NCBI GenBank assembly: GCA_964630595.1
Contig: CAZVVT010000001.1
Coordinates: forward strand, 248,001 to 312,000
Reading direction: 5' to 3'
Source of the DNA: CAZVVT01 sp964630595
GTDB taxonomy: Bacteria; Chlamydiota; Chlamydiia; Chlamydiales; VFKH01
DNA length: 64,000 bases
Shown here: positions 15,515-23,701 of the stretch, piece by piece
Numbering within the stretch: the stretch's first letter is position 1
Layout of the letters: every line of letters starts with the position of its first letter
Program-made: the position numbers and the translations under genes
The notes under the pieces: generated by a model
Told to the model about the DNA's origin: nothing
Seen by the model: only the letters and a program-made list of their open reading frames with translations
The model's database searches: none

Positions 15515-15638
15515 TTCGCTTCGGTTAAAGCGAATATTATTCAATTATCTCATAACTACGATATTTTGCAACCAAAGAGGTTGCAGGGAAATCGGGTCAT
15601 TTGTCCATAATGACCCCTCATCAAGGAGGTTTTTGATG
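15515..15638 (+). promoter_or_regulatory. structured leader: four hairpins, the last presenting the RBS
   Basis: Four consecutive stem-loops precede the 118-residue gene: TTCGCTT/AAGCGAA (15515-15534), TGCAACC/GGTTGCA (15567-15585), GGGTCATT/AATGACCC (15594-15616) and CATCAA/TTGATG (15619-15638). The fourth holds GGAGG in its loop and the ATG in its 3' arm. The rest of the gap 15327-15632 holds only a short Arg-rich frame that I do not support. The leader could be a temperature- or protein-sensing element; function is inference. Confidence 0.5.
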
Positions 15639-15989
15639 TTATTGTCAGGAGTTCGAAGAGCCACTTTATCTACAGTTGCAGGACTTTCTAATGCCGACCC
15701 CTATACCCACTTGCGTGCACGAGCCGTACGAATGGCTTCTGAGGCAGCAGCCGCAGCGCGATGGCGAGTGGAGTCGGGCGGAGCCTCAAGAGAAGAACTT
15801 TTTCTTTGTACGGCGGCAAAGAATCAAGTTTCGAGCTTAAAAAGGCTTTTGGAGCGCTGCGATGATGATCCCAGAATGCGCGCTGTCGTCGAGAAAGCGT
15901 TGCTGCTTCCCACTCTTTCTTCAGAAACCAAAAAGTGTCTGCGGGATTGGCAAAGCGGGTTTGGAGAGAGATCCCCCACGGGATGCTAA
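15636..15989 (+). CDS. small protein of unknown function
   Basis: 117 residues from an ATG preceded by AAGGAGG, one of the strongest ribosome binding sites in the window. The sequence is helical: an Ala/Arg-rich segment (~25-45) and then S-S-L-K-R-L-L-E-R, with three cysteines. No signal peptide, membrane span or recognised domain. The N-terminus (MLLSGVRRATLSTVAGL) is amphipathic and rich in Ser/Thr/Arg, which would also suit a type III secretion signal, but this is not diagnostic. It ends one base before the lipase-maturation-factor gene. Confidence 0.6.
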   Translation: MLLSGVRRATLSTVAGLSNADPYTHLRARAVRMASEAAAAARWRVESGGASREELFLCTAAKNQVSSLKRLLERCDDDPRMRAVVEKALLLPTLSSETKKCLRDWQSGFGERSPTGC

Positions 15990-17372
15990 ATGGACTACTG
16001 GTTAACGAGACTCTGCATACAAAAGGCACTCGCCTTTGTCTATTGCATCGCCTTTTTGATCGTCATCAACCAATTTAAGCCCCTTTTAGGTAGGCGCGGG
16101 CTGATGCCTGCACAGCGCTTTCTTCAAGGGCGCAGCTTTTGGCAAGTGCCCAGCCTTTTTTGGCTGCACTGCTCCGATCTTTTCCTCACTGTGATGGGAT
16201 GGCTCGGTCTTTTTCTTTCCGTCCTCGCACTTCTGGGCATCGGAGATCATTTCGTTCTCTGGTTTCTTCTTTGGGCCCTCTATCTCTCCTTTGTGAACAT
16301 CGGCCAAACCTTCTACGGTTTTGGTTGGGAGATTTTGCTACTAGAGACCGGTTTCTTGGCGATCTTCTTGGGGCCGGCAGATCAGGCCCCCTCCATCATT
16401 GTCATCTGGCTCTTCCGGTGGCTGCTTTTTCGCGTCATGCTGGGCGCGGGGCTCATCAAAATCCGCGGCGATCGCTGCTGGCGCGATTTGACTGCCCTTT
16501 TCACTTACTACGAGACGCAGCCCCTGCCGGGTCCTTTGAGCCGCGCTTTTCATCGACTACCGCTGGCAGCTCATAAAGCCACTGCTTTCTTCACCCATTT
16601 TGTGGAGTTAGTCGTCCCCTTCACGCTCTTCTGGCCCCCAGAGCTTGCTCTTTTCGGCGGGCTCGTCTCTCTTTTCTTCCAAGTAATGCTCATTGTCTCA
16701 GGCAACCTTTCTTGGCTCAACTACATTACCATTGTTCTCTGCCTCTCCTGCTTCAACGACTCCTTCCTTTCCCACTTTATCTCCCTTTCGCCCCCGCTAC
16801 TGCACGAGATGAGCGTGGCCCATCAAGCAGTCATCCTGCTCCTCTTTTTTGCCATCGTCTACTTGAGCATTAAGCCGACGCAAAATTTGCTCTCCTCGCG
16901 GCAGATCATGAACACCAGCTTCAACCCTCTTCACTTGGTGAACACCTACGGAGCCTTTGGTTCGATCACGCGCAAACGCAATGAAATCATCCTCGAAGGA
17001 AGCCTTGATGGCTCAACGTGGCTTGCCTATGAATTTAGGGGCAAGCCGGGCAACGTCAACCGGCGCCCTCCCCAAGTCTCTCCCTACCATTTTAAACTGG
17101 ATTGGCAGATGTGGTTTGCCGCGATGTCTAACTATCTCTATCACCCCTGGACCGTCACTTTGTGCGAAAAAATGCTGCAAGGCGACCGCGCCGTACTGAG
17201 CCTGCTGAAAACCAATCCTTTTCCGGACGCGCCACCAAAATTTGTGCGCGCACAACTCTACGAATACCACTTCAGTGATGGCGTAGATGGCACTTGGTGG
17301 CGAAGAGAGCTGAAAAGCAGCTATCTACCTCCTTTGTCGCTCGATACTATTTCGTCTTTTCTCGGACCCTAA
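15990..17372 (+). CDS. lipase maturation factor (LMF1/LMF2) family membrane protein
   Basis: 460 residues. The N-terminal two thirds hold about eight membrane segments, and the C-terminal 130 residues form a soluble domain. Hallmarks of the LMF family are clear: L-L-L-E-T-G-F-L, GAGLIKIRGD-x-C-W-R-D-L-T, then Y-Y-E-T-Q-P-L-P, H-x-V-E-L-V-V-P, and the C-terminal N-x-Y-G-A-F-G-S-I-T-R-x-R and L-D-W-Q-M-W-F-A-A motifs. In vertebrates LMF1 folds secreted lipases in the ER; bacterial homologues are uncharacterised. It follows the 117-residue gene directly and is probably co-transcribed with it. Confidence 0.88.
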   Translation: MDYWLTRLCIQKALAFVYCIAFLIVINQFKPLLGRRGLMPAQRFLQGRSFWQVPSLFWLHCSDLFLTVMGWLGLFLSVLALLGIGDHFVLWFLLWALYLSFVNIGQTFYGFGWEILLLETGFLAIFLGPADQAPSIIVIWLFRWLLFRVMLGAGLIKIRGDRCWRDLTALFTYYETQPLPGPLSRAFHRLPLAAHKATAFFTHFVELVVPFTLFWPPELALFGGLVSLFFQVMLIVSGNLSWLNYITIVLCLSCFNDSFLSHFISLSPPLLHEMSVAHQAVILLLFFAIVYLSIKPTQNLLSSRQIMNTSFNPLHLVNTYGAFGSITRKRNEIILEGSLDGSTWLAYEFRGKPGNVNRRPPQVSPYHFKLDWQMWFAAMSNYLYHPWTVTLCEKMLQGDRAVLSLLKTNPFPDAPPKFVRAQLYEYHFSDGVDGTWWRRELKSSYLPPLSLDTISSFLGP

Positions 17373-17395
17373 GTGAAACTTGGTTGTTGCCATAT

Positions 17396-17413
17396 TTAGG
17401 GTCCAACCCCTAA
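17396..17413 (+). terminator. weak hairpin after the LMF gene
   Basis: TTAGGG/CCCTAA with a 6-nt loop, 24 nt after the stop codon. No T-tract follows, so it is only a candidate terminator or leader structure for the MFS gene downstream. Confidence 0.25.
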
Positions 17414-17450
17414 TAATGGCGCTTCAAATTTTGTACCTTTGGGTTCACAA

Positions 17451-18704
17451 ATGCATGATTCCCGCACCACCCATTTTCGTTGGGTTATTGCCAGCCTCAT
17501 CTTTTTCATTACGCTGGTGAACTTCATTGACCGCTCTGCGATTTCCTTTGTGATCGACCCCCTAAAAAAGGAGTTTCACTTCAGCGACACGCAGTTTGGC
17601 ATGATCCTCTCCGCTTTCGGCCTCGGCTACGTCCTGCTGACGGCTTTTGGAGGATGGCTTGTTGACCATTGGGGCGCACGGCTTGTTTGGCCCTTGGCCG
17701 CCATTACATGGTCGCTATGCGTAGGGCTACTGGGGTTTGCGGGTGGTTTTTGGGGCTTCATTACTCTGCGCTTTCTGCTCGGCGTAACGGAGGGGCCGCA
17801 CTTTCCTGCCATGTCGCGCTGCATCAGCAATTGGCTGCCCCCTTCCGAGCGCGCACGCGCTTTATCACTCGGCCTCGTTGCCATTCCCCTCTCTTCTGTC
17901 ATCGGTGCTCCCGTGACCTCTTACTTGGTCGCTGACTTTGGCTGGCGCGTCATGTTCTTTGCCATCAGCAGCGTCGGCATTCTCTGGGCCATCGTTTGGT
18001 ACTTTCTCTTCCGCGACCACCCCAAAGATTCCCGGTTTGTGAGCCGAGAAGAGAAGATTCTCATTCACTCTTCGCAAAAAGAACCCACCGCTGCAGAAAG
18101 CTCCCGTACCGACTGGCGCTACATCCTGACGCATCCTGCACTGGTCGCCAACAACATCGCCTACTTCGCCTTTGGCTACATGCTCTTTTTTGCCACACTC
18201 TGGCTGCCGGGGTACTTTTTATCGCAGCACAACCTCGACCTCAAAAGCGTGGGATGGTATCTGACGATTCCTTGGCTCGTGGGGGCGATTTTCTTGAAAG
18301 CCGGCGGCATTATCTCTGACTGGCTCTACAAGAAAACCAAGCGCCGCCGGTTGGCGCGCTCTCATCTGATTTGGAGCAGCCAATTGCTAGCAGCAGCCTG
18401 CTTTGTCGCCCTCGGCTACACGGACTCTTTGAGCTACTCTCTGCTCTTTTTGAGCTTAGGATTAGGTTTTGGCCTCATGCCTCAACCCGCTTTCTTCAGC
18501 ACCAACATCGACATTGCAAAACATCGCTCTGGCTCTGCTCAGGGCATCACTTCAAGCTGTCTTTCGCTAGCGGGAATTGTGGCCCCTGTGATGACAGGCT
18601 GGCTCATTGATCTGACGGGCAATTACCAGGGAGCCTTTTTACTTCTCGGCGGCTTGACCTGCATCGGCGTTCTGGCAGTAATTTTCTTCCATCACCCAGA
18701 CTAA
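17451..18704 (+). CDS. MFS transporter, ACS (anion:cation symporter)/ExuT-like family
   Basis: 417 residues, twelve membrane segments. The ACS pattern is good: N-F-I-D-R-S-A-I-S in TM1, S-A-F-x-L-G-Y-V-L in TM2, G-x-L-V-D-x-x-G-A-R (MFS motif A) and R-F-L-L-G-V-T-E-G-P-x-F-P-A (TM4). ACS members import hexuronates, glucarate, tartrate or phthalate; in chlamydiae related carriers exist but the substrate here is unknown. The ATG at 17451 is preferred over an in-frame TTG at 17439. It converges on the cold-shock gene across a strong hairpin. Confidence 0.85.
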   Translation: MHDSRTTHFRWVIASLIFFITLVNFIDRSAISFVIDPLKKEFHFSDTQFGMILSAFGLGYVLLTAFGGWLVDHWGARLVWPLAAITWSLCVGLLGFAGGFWGFITLRFLLGVTEGPHFPAMSRCISNWLPPSERARALSLGLVAIPLSSVIGAPVTSYLVADFGWRVMFFAISSVGILWAIVWYFLFRDHPKDSRFVSREEKILIHSSQKEPTAAESSRTDWRYILTHPALVANNIAYFAFGYMLFFATLWLPGYFLSQHNLDLKSVGWYLTIPWLVGAIFLKAGGIISDWLYKKTKRRRLARSHLIWSSQLLAAACFVALGYTDSLSYSLLFLSLGLGFGLMPQPAFFSTNIDIAKHRSGSAQGITSSCLSLAGIVAPVMTGWLIDLTGNYQGAFLLLGGLTCIGVLAVIFFHHPD

Positions 18705-18745
18705 ATAAAAAAACTTGCTAGACCTCCGAAGAGGGCTAGCAAGTT
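18705..18745 (-). terminator. strong rho-independent terminator (cold-shock gene)
   Basis: Stem AACTTGCTAG (18712-18721) pairs with 18736-18745, with an inner CCTC/GAGG stem and a CGAA tetraloop. Reading the minus strand it is followed by seven Ts, an ideal intrinsic terminator for the cold-shock transcript. In the plus direction it follows the MFS gene but lacks a long T-tract. Confidence 0.85.
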
Positions 18746-18771
18746 CATTAAATATGGACTGCAGTATTTAC

Positions 18772-18975
18772 TTAAGCGAGAGAAACTTCTGTTGCTTCTG
18801 GACCTTTGCGGCCTGGTCTTTCGACGTATTCTACTGCTTGACCTTCGCGTAATTCAATACCACCCATGACGTTGCTTGCGTGAACAAACAGCTCTTTGCC
18901 ACCCGCATCGGGAGTGATAAAGCCAAAGCCTTTTTGTGTGTTGAAAAATTTGATTGTGCCTTTTGATTTTGTCAC
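18772..18975 (-). CDS. cold-shock domain protein (CspA family)
   Basis: 67 residues, full length for the family. RNP1 K15-G-F-G-F-I20 and RNP2 L29-F-V-H-A-S34 are intact, so nucleic-acid binding is expected. Csp proteins act as RNA chaperones or transcription antiterminators. The start codon is GTG at 18975 with GGAG nine bases upstream. Monocistronic: own terminator downstream and 138 nt of non-coding DNA upstream, which might form the long leader often seen on csp mRNAs. Confidence 0.93.
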   Translation of the reverse strand: MTKSKGTIKFFNTQKGFGFITPDAGGKELFVHASNVMGGIELREGQAVEYVERPGRKGPEATEVSLA

Positions 18976-19113
18976 GAACTAAAACTCCGTATGGTTGTTC
19001 CCAGCAAATATACCATATAATGCACGTTGCACGCCAGTTTTCTCTCACCCCCCCTCTCGTGACAAAGGATTAGATTTTAACCTTTACAGGGGGTAAAATA
19101 ACTATTCTTCACT

Positions 19114-19983
19114 ATGCGGTTCCTCCTTTTCGCGGCCTTTCTAGCCTTTAGCACACTGCACTCAGCTACTTGGAAGTGGGATAATCGGACCATTTTCTAC
19201 ATGGAAAAGGGCCAGGGCGACCGCCACATTCTCCTGCTGCATGGCTTCGCCGCCAACACCTACACCTGGCATAACCAGGTCGATCTTCTCGAAAAAAAGG
19301 GGTACCACGTCTGGGCCCCCGACTTTCTCGGCTTTGGCGGCAGCGACAAGCCCTGCGAGGTGGCCTACAGCTTGAGGCTATACCGCGACCAAATCCTCTC
19401 CTTCATGCAGGCCCACAACATCCCCAAAGCCCATATTGTTGGTCATTCCATGGGAGGCGCGGTGGCCCTGGCCATCGCCGTTCACGCACCCGACAAAGTC
19501 CGCTCCCTGGTCCTGATTGACTCTGCTGGTTACCCCCTGCGGCTCCCCTTGCACCTCTTCATCGGCAAACAGTGCAAAGAACTCGTCCCCGCCAACTTGC
19601 CCCCCTTTTTCACCAAAGCGGCCATCCGCCTGGCCCTCATGCAGATTTTCTACGACAGCTCTCGTATCCAAAGCGAGCAGGTCGAGGCCTACTGGAAACC
19701 CTACACCCAGGCCGGAGCCGTCCAATGCTCTTTCGCCATTCTTCAAGCGTTCAACAACGCCGATTTCCAGGCACAAAAAGAGCTCTATAAAAACATCACA
19801 GCCCCCACCTTAATTGTTTGGGGTGAACAGGATACGTGGATCCCCTTGCGCTATCAACAGCGCATGAAAAACGACATTACCCACGCCCAGACCGTCCTTA
19901 TTTCCTCCTGCGGCCATGCGCCTCAAGAAGAGTGCCCCGCAAAATTCAACGCGCCCTTTATTGATTTTCTATCCCAAAATTAA
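19114..19983 (+). CDS. exported alpha/beta hydrolase
   Basis: 289 residues. A signal peptide (MRFLLFAAFLAFSTLHSA) is followed by a classic alpha/beta hydrolase: HG oxyanion at 43-44, D-F-L-G-F-G-G-S-D, nucleophile elbow G110-H-S112-M-G-G, acid in V-W-G-E-Q-D and the catalytic His in S-S-C-G-H-A-P-Q-E. The order resembles haloalkane dehalogenase/epoxide hydrolase/lipase-type members. Substrate unknown; the periplasm is the expected location. The next small membrane gene follows after 23 nt and the unit ends in a terminator. Confidence 0.82.
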   Translation: MRFLLFAAFLAFSTLHSATWKWDNRTIFYMEKGQGDRHILLLHGFAANTYTWHNQVDLLEKKGYHVWAPDFLGFGGSDKPCEVAYSLRLYRDQILSFMQAHNIPKAHIVGHSMGGAVALAIAVHAPDKVRSLVLIDSAGYPLRLPLHLFIGKQCKELVPANLPPFFTKAAIRLALMQIFYDSSRIQSEQVEAYWKPYTQAGAVQCSFAILQAFNNADFQAQKELYKNITAPTLIVWGEQDTWIPLRYQQRMKNDITHAQTVLISSCGHAPQEECPAKFNAPFIDFLSQN

Positions 19984-20006
19984 CTGCCAGGTGCATAAGG
20001 AAGTTT

Positions 20007-20177
20007 ATGCTGATGTGGGCCGTAATCTTCCTAGTTGTCGCGATCGTCGCAGGGCTCTTTGGATTTCGCGGGGTAGCTAGCAGTGCCGTAGGAATCGCCA
20101 AGATTCTCTTTGCCATCTTCCTCATTCTCTTCCTGATTTCTCTCATCTACCACTTCATGACCCCTCCAGTAAATTAG
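20007..20177 (+). CDS. DUF1328 (YtjA-like) small membrane protein
   Basis: 56 residues: two hydrophobic helices (W-A-V-I-F-L-V-V-A-I-V-A-G-L-F-G-F and K-I-L-F-A-I-F-L-I-L-F-L-I-S-L) joined by R-G-V-A-S-S-A-V-G-I-A, which matches the DUF1328 pattern closely. An AAGGAAG ribosome binding site lies a few bases before the ATG. Function of the family is unknown. It sits 23 nt after the exported hydrolase and just before an intrinsic terminator, so the two probably form an operon. Confidence 0.8.
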   Translation: MLMWAVIFLVVAIVAGLFGFRGVASSAVGIAKILFAIFLILFLISLIYHFMTPPVN

Positions 20178-20192
20178 TTTCCTAACGCCTTC

Positions 20193-20225
20193 CTTGGCTA
20201 TTGAACCCCAATAGCCAAGTTTTTT
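20193..20225 (+). terminator. rho-independent terminator
   Basis: Perfect 11-bp stem CTTGGCTATTG/CAATAGCCAAG with a 5-nt loop followed by six Ts. It closes the hydrolase-DUF1328 unit and insulates the glycosyltransferase gene. Confidence 0.9.
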
Positions 20226-20270
20226 ATCTCTCTGCAAAAAAAGCCCGTTTCGACGTACAATTTTTTCCTT

Positions 20271-21410
20271 ATGCGTCGATACCTCCTTTTCTTTGTCTGT
20301 CTTTTATTCTGCAGTTCGCTGTGCGCCGAAAAAACGATCGCCATCTTTTTGAACAAGCATGCGCAAGGATGGGGCCCCGAAAGTGTGAAAACGGGCATTC
20401 CCGGATCAGAAGAGGCCGTGATTTACATGGCTGATCAGTTGGCTAAGCTGGGATACAAGGTCTACGTGCTGGGTAAACCCATGCGCGGCTCACCGCACCG
20501 TTTGTGCAGCGCCAACCCTCGCTATGTCAGCTTAAACTTTGACGATGGAACGGTTTTTGATGTAGGCATTGCCTGGCGCATGCCCGATGCTGCCCAGCGC
20601 ATCAAACAACGCGCGCGTACTGTTTATTTCTGGCCCGAGGATCTGTGTGAGAAGGTCTACACCGAAGAGCAGATCAACTCCTTTGACGGCGTACTCTGGA
20701 TTTCCGAGTATGAACGCCAGCAATACATCAGCAAAAATCCCGCTTTTGCAAAGTTCACACACATCTACGGCAACGGCGTGCCTGCAGCGCTGGCCAAGCC
20801 CATTCAGCCAAGAGAAAACCCCTACTCCTGTATCTGGGGCTCGAACTACGCACGCGGCCTCGATATCCTTCTCGACATCTGGCCCGAGGTAAAAAAACAC
20901 TACCCGAAAGCCACTCTCGACATCTACTACGGCTGGCAACACTGGGGTTGCATGTCAAAGCAAAAAGAGGCGCAGATGCGCGCGCAAGTTCTTGCTTTAG
21001 CCCCCTTAGGTGTACAAGAGCATGGTATGGTCGGTCACGATGAGCTCACACAGGCCTATGAACGCGCCTCTTTGTGGACCTACCCCTGCACAGCGCTAGA
21101 GACCTTCTGCACTACGGCGATCCGTGCGCAGCTAGCCGGCGCTATTCCTGTCATCATCGATGGCTCCGCCCTCAAAGAGACGGTGCGTCATGGCTACCGC
21201 TGCGCGACAAAAGAGGAATACCTGGCCATGCTACTGCAAACCATGTCGACTATCGACAAAGTCTCTGTAGAAGAGCGCCAAAAAATGTCCTCATTCATCG
21301 TCCAGGAGTACACCTGGGAGGTGCTTGCAAAACGATGGCAAGAGCTTTTCGAGTCCACTCCAGTACGTAACGAGCCCCCTAAACGGCGCGCGCTAACGTT
21401 TTTCTACTAG
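20271..21410 (+). CDS. glycosyltransferase group 1-like protein with an N-terminal signal peptide
   Basis: 379 residues. The first ~20 residues (M-R-R-Y, a Leu/Phe core, S-S-L-C-A) form a signal peptide. The rest is a GT-B fold: an N-terminal domain with a glycine-rich loop (G-I-P-G-S-E-E-A), a W-G-S-N-Y-A-R-G-L-D-I-L-L segment and a C-terminal A-L-E-T-F-C-T-T-A-I-R-A-Q-L-A-G-A-I-P-V nucleotide-sugar site (E-x-F-x3-x2-E is partly kept). Export of a nucleotide-sugar enzyme is odd. A TACAAT lies 9 nt before the ATG and no SD is seen. It overlaps the convergent dehydrogenase by 18 nt. Confidence 0.7.
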   Translation: MRRYLLFFVCLLFCSSLCAEKTIAIFLNKHAQGWGPESVKTGIPGSEEAVIYMADQLAKLGYKVYVLGKPMRGSPHRLCSANPRYVSLNFDDGTVFDVGIAWRMPDAAQRIKQRARTVYFWPEDLCEKVYTEEQINSFDGVLWISEYERQQYISKNPAFAKFTHIYGNGVPAALAKPIQPRENPYSCIWGSNYARGLDILLDIWPEVKKHYPKATLDIYYGWQHWGCMSKQKEAQMRAQVLALAPLGVQEHGMVGHDELTQAYERASLWTYPCTALETFCTTAIRAQLAGAIPVIIDGSALKETVRHGYRCATKEEYLAMLLQTMSTIDKVSVEERQKMSSFIVQEYTWEVLAKRWQELFESTPVRNEPPKRRALTFFY

Positions 21411-22274
21411 CGCAGTTTGCGTGACGAGCCACTCTGAGATGCTCTTGAAAGCCGCATCACTTCTGCGTGCGAAAGCTTCCTGCGTGCGGTAGCCAATGTG
21501 AGGCGTGAGCAAAACGTTGTCCTGCTGCGGCAGCGGCGGCACATCGTCAAATACGTCGAGAGCTACTCCAGCGATAGCTTTTTTCTTGATCATCGCAACC
21601 AGCGCGGTCTGATCGATCACAGGCCCACGAGCTGTGTTGATGAGAATCGCCGAGGGCTTCATCAACGCCAGTCGCTCTTTGTTGAGAAAGTGCTTCGTCT
21701 CTGCTGTGTAGGGAATGTGTAGGCTGACAATATCGGAGGAGGTCAGAAGCCTTTCGATCGCGACAGGTGGCACTGCGCTGCGACTATAGATAGAAACATC
21801 ACAGCCAAAAGCGGAAAACCGCTTGGCCACTTCCTGGCCAATGCTGCCACCACCAATAAGTCCCACCTTTTTGCCATAAAGCTCATGGCCAATGGAGGTG
21901 GGTTCTGCTTCTGCAATGTTGCGATAAAGGTTGAGAGCCAACGCAACGGTTAATTCCGCAACTGCGTGCACAGCATATCCAGAGGCGTTTTTTACCACGA
22001 TGCCCCGCTCTTGACAGGCTGCAAGATCGATATGGTCAAGACCAGTAAAGGCCGTTGAGATGAGTTGCAGTGTTGGACACGCCTCGATCACTAAGCGACG
22101 CAAAGGGCGATTGGCCAGAATGACCGCATCGGCGCCTTGTATAAACTGCGCCACAAAAGCATCCTCTTTGCCCCGCGTATCGGCTACTTCAACGCGTGCA
22201 CCGCAGCTTCTTAACTGTTCGATGTATTTGCCATCGTCCAAACCAATGGGCTCAAGAATTTTTACCAGTACCAT
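21393..22274 (-). CDS. D-isomer-specific 2-hydroxyacid dehydrogenase
   Basis: 293 residues. Contains the NAD-binding G-L-I-G-G-G-S-I-G motif and family landmarks: N-A-S-G-Y-A-V-H-A-V-A-E-L near 95-107, I-N-T-A-R-G-P-V-I-D (catalytic Arg), A-L-D-V-F-D-D-x-P-P (catalytic Glu region degenerate: the usual E follows the D-V-F), and L-T-P-H-I-G-Y-R-T (catalytic His). Could be a phosphoglycerate, hydroxypyruvate or glyoxylate reductase. No ACT domain, so it is not a long-form SerA. GGAAG precedes the ATG. Confidence 0.85.
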   Translation of the reverse strand: MVLVKILEPIGLDDGKYIEQLRSCGARVEVADTRGKEDAFVAQFIQGADAVILANRPLRRLVIEACPTLQLISTAFTGLDHIDLAACQERGIVVKNASGYAVHAVAELTVALALNLYRNIAEAEPTSIGHELYGKKVGLIGGGSIGQEVAKRFSAFGCDVSIYSRSAVPPVAIERLLTSSDIVSLHIPYTAETKHFLNKERLALMKPSAILINTARGPVIDQTALVAMIKKKAIAGVALDVFDDVPPLPQQDNVLLTPHIGYRTQEAFARRSDAAFKSISEWLVTQTALVEKR

Positions 22275-22335
22275 AATATCTTCCAGTTAGCACGCTTGGA
22301 GACTATTGTGCAACATAGGTATCATGGGCCTCATC

Positions 22336-22647
22336 ATGAGCGATTTTGCCCTCTATAAAATTCTTTCCGTGGAGAATTGGGAGAAGAGTGATCACAACCT
22401 CGCTCTCCCCTCTTTTGACGAACGTTTTGTCCATTTCGCCCTCCCTGACCAGCTAGAGCGCATTATCGGCAAGTATTGGGCGGATGAACCCGTCTTCATG
22501 GTCTTAAAAATCGACCCCGAAAAACTCCCCGGACGACTGGTGCTCGAAACCAATCCGGGCGGCACAAACCAATACTACCACCTCTACGAGGGAGTGGTTC
22601 CTTTGGATGCTGTAATCGAATCGAAAATCATCATTCAAAGCGACTAA
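22336..22647 (+). CDS. DUF952 family protein
   Basis: 103 residues from the ATG at 22336; an ATG at 22324 and a TTG at 22306 are also in frame. The layout of ALYKILSVENWE, then F-V-H-F-A-L-P-D-Q-L-E-R, F-M-V-L-K-I-D-P-E-K-L and Y-Y-H-L-Y-E-G-V-V-P is that of DUF952 (COG3502), a small fold related to ADP-ribosyl/RNA 2'-phosphotransferase-like proteins whose role is unknown. The stop overlaps the next ATG (TAATG), so both are translated together. Confidence 0.78.
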   Translation: MSDFALYKILSVENWEKSDHNLALPSFDERFVHFALPDQLERIIGKYWADEPVFMVLKIDPEKLPGRLVLETNPGGTNQYYHLYEGVVPLDAVIESKIIIQSD

Positions 22648-22928
22648 TGCTCCTTCTTATCACAGCCCTTCAACTCCTCTCTGCTCAGGGCAGCGAGATT
22701 CATACGGTCTCTTCATTTCCTCTCGTCGACTACTTCTGCACCTATAGTCAAGAGGGCCAGCTACTCTGGGAAATCCCCTTTAGCGCCCACATTCTCTCTT
22801 GGGAAAAGCAGGAGGATCACTTCCTGATCTACTCCCAAGCGCGCGATGAGAAAAACTATTATCTCGATGTTTTTGATAGCGATGGCACATTCCTATGGAG
22901 CAAGACCATCCGGGGGCCTTCTCAATAA
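22647..22928 (+). CDS. small exported protein of unknown function
   Basis: 93 residues: signal peptide (M-L-L-L-I-T-A-L-Q-L-L-S-A-Q-G) and then a beta-rich region with repeated strand-turn units (Q-E-G-Q-L-L-W-E-I and S-D-G-T-F-L-W-S-K) suggestive of a fragment of a beta-propeller or PQQ-like blade pair. Not recognised as a known family. Coupled to the DUF952 gene and overlapping the convergent protease gene by 7 nt. Confidence 0.6.
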   Translation: MLLLITALQLLSAQGSEIHTVSSFPLVDYFCTYSQEGQLLWEIPFSAHILSWEKQEDHFLIYSQARDEKNYYLDVFDSDGTFLWSKTIRGPSQ

Positions 22929-23701
22929 GAAAAAAACGTCATGTGGATGGCATTGAGGAGAAAGTGACAGAGGATAGAGCTTTCTACCCGGCGCGAAATC
23001 ATGTACACCCCTCCGTAGAGCAGCCCGGCGAGGAAGACAAAGGCCATCAATTCCGGCTTCCAGTAGAGGTGTGCGAGGGTAAAAATGAGCGCTGAGGCAA
23101 CCAGGGCCACCCACTTGTTTGTCATGCGCAACAGTTCGTGCAGAACAAAGCCGCGGTAAAAGCCCTCTTCCGCCGCTGCAACCAGGATCAGGCCGCTGGC
23201 ATAGCGCCAAGGCGATACATCATTGATATGCGGAAAAACGGCTCCTACGGCAAGAGCAACGCCCGCCATGGCCACAATCCCCAAAACAGTCAGCCAAAAA
23301 CCTTTTAAAACCTTCACCCACTCTTTTGCCTTTGTCAGTGGAACGACCAGAGCGAGAGGAAAGAGGCCTACAATGGGCGAATCAAAACTCAAGATGAGTC
23401 CGTTGGGAAAACGCATGGTAGGAAAGCCGGGGAGCAAATGGAATTTAAAGGCAAAGGAGGCCGCTACGATGATCCAAAAAAAGACGAAGCTTCTGCGGAT
23501 AGAATAGTCATTCCACAGCAGCGCCCAGACAAGCACAAAGGCCAGCCCAAGAATTCCAATACTGTCATGTGTGTAGCCTAAAACAAGCGCTGCTAAAAGC
23601 AGCCCGCCCCAGATCTTGATGTCTCGGCGGATCCACACGCTCACAATACTCAAGGCTAGTAGTACAAAAGGGACCATGAGCCTTAAGATACGGAAAGCCA
23701 T
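22922..23701 (-). CDS. CPBP family intramembrane metalloprotease (CAAX/Abi-like)
   Basis: 259 residues, about eight membrane segments. The CPBP motifs are complete: EEGFYR, F-T-L-A-H and H-F-L-L-N. Bacterial CPBP proteases have roles in membrane protein processing or bacteriocin self-immunity; the target here is unknown. The preferred ATG at 23701 sits in CCATGG, where the opposite strand starts the RF-like gene, so both start codons share bases. A later Met (L-M-V-P-F-V-L-L) is an alternative, since no RBS precedes 23701. Confidence 0.82.
   Translation of the reverse strand: MAFRILRLMVPFVLLALSIVSVWIRRDIKIWGGLLLAALVLGYTHDSIGILGLAFVLVWALLWNDYSIRRSFVFFWIIVAASFAFKFHLLPGFPTMRFPNGLILSFDSPIVGLFPLALVVPLTKAKEWVKVLKGFWLTVLGIVAMAGVALAVGAVFPHINDVSPWRYASGLILVAAAEEGFYRGFVLHELLRMTNKWVALVASALIFTLAHLYWKPELMAFVFLAGLLYGGVYMISRRVESSILCHFLLNAIHMTFFSY

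Noticed and set aside
15399..15533. about 45-residue Arg-rich frame (and a Gly-rich one in another frame) before the structured leader
   Set aside because: Low-complexity GGC/GGG run produces open frames by chance; no conserved features.
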